From assembly GCA_009918225.1 (NCBI GenBank), contig RGEP01000073.1, forward strand, positions 1-8,138: 8,138 nt of DNA, in the 5' to 3' direction. The stretch comes from Betaproteobacteria bacterium. Its GTDB lineage: Bacteria; Pseudomonadota; Gammaproteobacteria; Burkholderiales; Burkholderiaceae_C. Positions 5,273 to 8,138 of the stretch are shown here, piece by piece. Position numbers and translations under genes: made by a program. The notes under the pieces are model-generated. The model made no database searches. It was not told the origin of the DNA and was given only the letters and a program-made list of their open reading frames with translations. Numbering within the stretch: position 1 is the stretch's first letter; every line of letters starts with the position of its first letter.

Positions 5273-7083
5273 AGGCGGGTAAATCCGAGCCAGCCCTGCT
5301 CGGTCCAGGCCCAGTAGTCGCCAGGCGCCAACAGTTCCCAATCGTGCTGGCTCAAGTGGGCCCAGACCCCGCCGGCGCGCACCCAGGCTGGGTCACCGCT
5401 GGGCACGGGTGAAAGCGCACAAACCGGCCCCAGAGCATCGGCCGCCTGCGCGCTGGTGTTGATGCGATGGGCTACGGGGCCCAGTTCACCCATAGCGGTC
5501 AAGCCTGGCCATGTCCTTTGAAGCCACCGAGACAGCGGCCCTTGTCGGCTCCAGTAGTGGCCCTTGGCCGACTCCATCAGCGGCGCTTTGTGGGGCTCAT
5601 GGCGCCAACGGTGCACCGCGTCAAGCTGCGGCGCGATGCCCAGCTGCCACCCGCAGGCTCTGAGCCGATCGCACAACTCGGCGTCCTCGAAGTACATGAA
5701 GAACGACTCGTCGAACAAGCCACCGCTGGCCGCCACCGCTTCTCGTCGCAACAACAGCACGGCCCCAGACAGCATCGGCACATCCCACAGCGGCGCATCT
5801 GCCGGGTGTGTGGCCGAAAGCTGCGCGGTTTGGCGGGCCTGTTCGCTGGCCCAGGCCACCGCATTGCGTCTTGATGCCCAGCCCCGCTTGAACTGGGCCC
5901 AGGGGTGCTGGGGCGTGGCCTGCGGCAGCAGCCAGCCGCCCACGCGGTCCCACCAGGTGCGGGGGCTGATGGCAGCTATGCGGGGGTGGCTCATCAGCAG
6001 TTGCGCCAAGTGCCCAAGCTGTTGGGCTTCAATCTGTGCATCCGGGTTGAGCAGCAGCACAAACGGTGCTTGCGATTGCGCCCAGGCAGCGTTGCAACCC
6101 GCTCCGAACCCGGCATTAAAGCCCGGCGTCAGCTGCACGAGGTCGGGGCCCAGGTCTCCACTGGGGGCTTGGGCTGCCGTCCACGTGCCGTCCCCCCATA
6201 CGCCCCCAGCCTCGCGTATCACTCCCTGCAGTTCTTGAGCATGGCCGGCATCGCCCGAGTTGTCGACCACCCAAATGCGCCCATAGGGCCATCGGCCCTG
6301 CGTGCGCAAGCGCCCCACCGCGCTGCGCACCAGCTCTGCGCTGCGGTAGTTCACGATGAGGCGCTGTGCGCCCAAAAACGGCACCTGCATCTGCGCACCT
6401 TCGGGCAGCACAGGTGCATCGGCCAGCACCACCAGGGCTTGCCGCGCCTGCAGCAGGCGGTAGAAGGGGCGAACGCCAGACTCCATGTCCATCACGCGGC
6501 CCCCGTGCAAGGCGCGTTCCAGTCCACGGTACTTTCGGTCGAAGTGGCGTGTCACCGCGGGGTCGACACGTGGGTCTGCCGGTACCGCAGAGGCCATGGC
6601 GTTGACCACACAGCCACTGGCCTGCGCCAGAAAGGCAATACCCAAGTAAAAGCTGTCGTAGTGGGGGGTGAGCAGGACCACCCCCTGGTGCTGCAGCAAA
6701 CGCTGCAACCTCTCCGGTGCATCGGGTGGGTCGAACTCACAGCGCAGCTCAGCCCAGCGGCCAGCCCACATCAGCTGGGCTTCAAACTCGTCACGCGCTT
6801 CCACCACGAAGCGCTGCGCCACGCAAGCGTGCACCTGGGACGAGGGCATCAAGCCCTGGCGGGCCAGCTCCTGCGCACCCAGCAGGCTCATGCGCTGTAT
6901 GTGCCGGGTTTGCAGGGCCATGCTGCGCCAATCCCGCGCTGCCCAGGCATTCAAGCGGCCGCGCCACAAGGCCAAGGCCATGCCCAGGCGCAAGGGCAAA
7001 CGGGCCAACAGGGGCAGCAGCACCGCGTAGTCCCACCGGTGCAGGGCCTTGGCTATCCACCACCCCATGCGCTCAACTCGCAT
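5269..7083 (-). CDS. Fusion: truncated LPLAT (LpxL/HtrB-like) acyltransferase domain + GT2 glycosyltransferase domain
   Basis: The 604-residue product joins two unrelated enzymes. Residues 1-241 resemble LpxL/HtrB-like acyltransferases: HRWDYAVLLPLLARLPLRLG (15-34), GVVLLTPHYDSFYLG (134-148), RPFYRLLQARQALVVLADAP (205-224) and QVPFLGAQR (233-241). The family normally continues for some 60-90 residues after such a VPFLG block; here it stops. From 242 the sequence is a GT2 domain of the rhamnosyltransferase/WbbL kind: LIVNYRSAELV (242-252), WVVDNSGD (271-278), PGFNAGFGAGCNAAW (320-334), FVLLLNPDAQ (341-350), MLSGAVLLLRREA (437-449) and GGLFDESFFMYFEDAELCDR (454-473). No stop or frameshift separates the parts. 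The expected HX4(D/E) acyltransferase motif is not met: five residues after H141 is Tyr146. A tail of about 60 residues follows the GT domain. ATG at 7083 overlaps the upstream gene by 11 bases; ATG at 7068 (MGWWIAKAL) is a good alternative. It could be a true bifunctional protein, a deletion product with only GT activity, or an assembly chimera. Confidence 0.82.
   Translation of the reverse strand: MRVERMGWWIAKALHRWDYAVLLPLLARLPLRLGMALALWRGRLNAWAARDWRSMALQTRHIQRMSLLGAQELARQGLMPSSQVHACVAQRFVVEARDEFEAQLMWAGRWAELRCEFDPPDAPERLQRLLQHQGVVLLTPHYDSFYLGIAFLAQASGCVVNAMASAVPADPRVDPAVTRHFDRKYRGLERALHGGRVMDMESGVRPFYRLLQARQALVVLADAPVLPEGAQMQVPFLGAQRLIVNYRSAELVRSAVGRLRTQGRWPYGRIWVVDNSGDAGHAQELQGVIREAGGVWGDGTWTAAQAPSGDLGPDLVQLTPGFNAGFGAGCNAAWAQSQAPFVLLLNPDAQIEAQQLGHLAQLLMSHPRIAAISPRTWWDRVGGWLLPQATPQHPWAQFKRGWASRRNAVAWASEQARQTAQLSATHPADAPLWDVPMLSGAVLLLRREAVAASGGLFDESFFMYFEDAELCDRLRACGWQLGIAPQLDAVHRWRHEPHKAPLMESAKGHYWSRQGPLSRWLQRTWPGLTAMGELGPVAHRINTSAQAADALGPVCALSPVPSGDPAWVRAGGVWAHLSQHDWELLAPGDYWAWTEQGWLGFTRL
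5285..5303 (+). terminator. Small GC-rich hairpin just after the acyltransferase 3 stop (weak)
   Basis: CCGAGC (5285-5290) and GCTCGG (5298-5303) form a perfect 6-bp stem with a 7-base loop, 12 bases past the acyltransferase 3 stop codon. No T-run follows, and the sequence is also coding on the minus strand (end of the fusion gene). It may help end the plus-strand transcript, but chance is a fair alternative in DNA this GC-rich. Confidence 0.2.
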
Positions 7084-7834
7084 CGTTGGCCACGGTGTGT
7101 GCAGCCAGGAACTGCGCCACGTCGCCGGCTTGCTGAATGTGAAAGCACGACGTGCTCAGGGGCAGCTTATGGGCCCATTTGCGCTCAAACGCAGCGCCGT
7201 TGCGCGCAATTCGGTCGATCAAGCGGCGCGGCATCAAGCCGCTGGAAGGGGTGCTGGAGTGGTGTTCGCAGCAAGCGTCGAGCACGGCGCACGCATAGCC
7301 CCGCTCCAGCGCTTGCAGGCACACGTCAGTGCCGTAGAAGTCAAAACCAAGTGCGGCGTCCCAGCGCAGGCCTGAATCAACCCGCACCGCCACCAGCAGC
7401 TCATCCAGGCTGTTGACCGCATGTGGCAGCGGTGCGGGCTCGCGCAGCAGGGTGCCGCGGTCTACCACATGCCCCGCCCGCAACGCCGTGCTTGCATGCC
7501 GTTCGTGCTGCACGCCGTATACCCCCGCAACCGCCAGCTTCGGCCAGCGGCTTTGCGCTAGGCACAGTTGCGCTGCCCACTGATGCAGCCAGTCCGGTGG
7601 CAGCCACACGTCTTGGTGAACCCAGATCAGCCATTGCGCGGATTGGGTGGCGTGCAGCCGCTCGATAACCGGGTTGAAGGCCGCAGCGGCACTGTCTGCG
7701 CCCCACACCACTTCAGGCGGTGGCACGTCTGATTGCGCAAGTGGGGATGCCCAAAGAGGTGATGCCAACAGGCAGCGATCCAACACCTCTTGTTGGGTGG
7801 CGGCCACCACGAATCGTGTATCGGGCAGGTTCAT
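7073..7834 (-). CDS. StrF-like GT2-fold glycosyltransferase (PF13712 type)
   Basis: The 253-residue product resembles the glycosyltransferase-like family that includes StrF. WLIWVHQDVWLPPDW (68-82) is the hallmark strand plus HQD metal/nucleotide site, AVAGVYGV (101-108) follows, VNSLDELLVAV (140-150) is the conserved DE element, and LGFDFYGTDVCLQALERGY (162-180) with the downstream CCEHHSS (188-194) closes the catalytic region. There is no membrane segment, so it should act in the cytoplasm, possibly at the membrane face, adding a sugar to a growing glycan; donor and acceptor cannot be told. ATG at 7834 shares one base with the stop of the gene upstream (TGATG), with only a weak GGA 9 bases before it. 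Homology-like sequence begins at MNLPDTRFVVAATQQEV, so the longer open frame to 8089 is rejected. It overlaps the fusion gene downstream by 11 bases. Confidence 0.77.
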   Translation of the reverse strand: MNLPDTRFVVAATQQEVLDRCLLASPLWASPLAQSDVPPPEVVWGADSAAAAFNPVIERLHATQSAQWLIWVHQDVWLPPDWLHQWAAQLCLAQSRWPKLAVAGVYGVQHERHASTALRAGHVVDRGTLLREPAPLPHAVNSLDELLVAVRVDSGLRWDAALGFDFYGTDVCLQALERGYACAVLDACCEHHSSTPSSGLMPRRLIDRIARNGAAFERKWAHKLPLSTSCFHIQQAGDVAQFLAAHTVANDAS

Positions 7835-8138
7835 CACAAAAAGTCCGTGTCTGCGCCCATGAACCACCAGGGGCGGCTCAGGGCCTCCTGCGCACCCATG
7901 CTGCTGGCCGAAGGCACCCCAATACGCGCCACCTCTGAGTGGGCCAGGGTTCCGCTGGGTCCCAACAGTTGCCAAGGCCCTGGGCTCAGCCAGGCGTGCA
8001 CTTCGCTGCAGCCCGCACAAGCCGCCGCTTCGCGGGCAGCCAGCAGGCCCAGGGGCAGCCAGCTCGGTGGGCCTACCCAGTCCAGCCAATGGGCGGCCTT
8101 GGGGCCGGCACCCGGCCCCACCACCACCACGCCCACGG
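7834..8138 (-). CDS. C-terminal part of an unassigned protein (runs off right edge)
   Basis: About 100 codons are in view before the TGA at 7836-7834. The visible protein begins VGVVVVGPGAGPKAAHWLDW and ends ALSRPWWFMGADTDFL. The frame is open to the edge of the window, so the start probably lies outside; a GTG at 8136 is the first complete codon but is not a convincing start. The sequence is soluble-looking, rich in Ala, Gly and Trp, and I do not recognise it with confidence. The WWF-x-GADTDF ending loosely recalls some GNAT-type acetyltransferases, which is only a guess. It is the most upstream visible gene of the minus-strand group and overlaps the StrF-like start by one base, so it is very likely in the same operon and same pathway. 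Residues 45-59 of the visible part (SEVHAWLSPGPWQLL) look slightly like the tail of the fusion protein. Confidence 0.6.
   Translation of the reverse strand, partial: VGVVVVGPGAGPKAAHWLDWVGPPSWLPLGLLAAREAAACAGCSEVHAWLSPGPWQLLGPSGTLAHSEVARIGVPSASSMGAQEALSRPWWFMGADTDFL

Noticed and set aside
5905..7416. 503-codon plus-strand open frame opposite the fusion and StrF-like genes
   Set aside because: It spans the boundary of two real minus-strand genes and has low-complexity composition with no recognisable motif, so it is an antisense shadow.
7835..8089. Longer start (8089) for the StrF-like gene
   Set aside because: The added 85 residues overlap another open frame that continues to the window edge, and family-like sequence begins only at the ATG at 7834.
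8119..8130. CAC-type triplet run near the right edge
   Set aside because: It only encodes a short Val run in the right-edge protein; too short to call a microsatellite or a phase-variable tract.
1..8138. Mobile elements, integrase, CRISPR, tRNA or toxin-antitoxin genes
   Set aside because: No transposase-like product, regularly spaced repeats, tRNA-like cloverleaf or paired small genes were seen on either strand.

Overview
The window is high-GC DNA (by eye about two thirds G+C), densely packed, with genes meeting at 1 to 11 base overlaps. The N-terminus of lysyl-tRNA synthetase at the left edge and the glycosyltransferase families present suggest a beta-proteobacterium of the Burkholderiales, probably Comamonadaceae-like. 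That placement rests on remembered sequence resemblance, not a search. No tRNA, rRNA, insertion sequence, CRISPR array or phage gene was found.

Layout. (1) 1-252, minus: start of lysS, running off the left edge. (2) 253-407: intergenic, with a 14-bp perfect hairpin (278-313) and a candidate -10 box (331-336), both oriented toward lysS. (3) 408-4067, minus: four tightly linked genes, in transcription order a GT2 glycosyltransferase with two C-terminal membrane helices (4067-3006), a small four-helix SMR/EamA-type transporter (3009-2665), a DUF2142 multi-pass membrane protein (2668-1169) and a PIG-L/LmbE-type deacetylase (1157-408). (4) 4121-5272, plus: a lone OafA-like acyltransferase 3 gene, divergent from block 3 and overlapping block 4 tail to tail by 4 bases. 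(5) 5269-8138, minus: a gene whose product joins a truncated LpxL/HtrB-like acyltransferase domain to a GT2 glycosyltransferase domain (7083-5269), a StrF-like glycosyltransferase (7834-7073) and the end of an unassigned protein (8138-7834).

How the genes may work together. The first three genes of block 3 match the logic of undecaprenyl-phosphate sugar pathways such as Gtr and Arn. A GT2 loads a sugar on the lipid carrier in the cytoplasm, a small transporter flips it, and a GT-C-like membrane enzyme uses it in the periplasm. The PIG-L enzyme could remove an N-acetyl group from the sugar, in a place comparable to ArnD. The acyltransferase 3 could O-acylate the product, and block 5 adds glycosyl- and acyl-transfer functions. 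The window is therefore best read as part of a surface glycan or lipid-modification locus next to lysS. The module is an inference from domain content and gene order; sugar and acceptor cannot be read from the sequence.

The oddest item is the in-frame acyltransferase-GT2 joint near 6360-6372, where the acyltransferase half lacks the last part of its usual domain.
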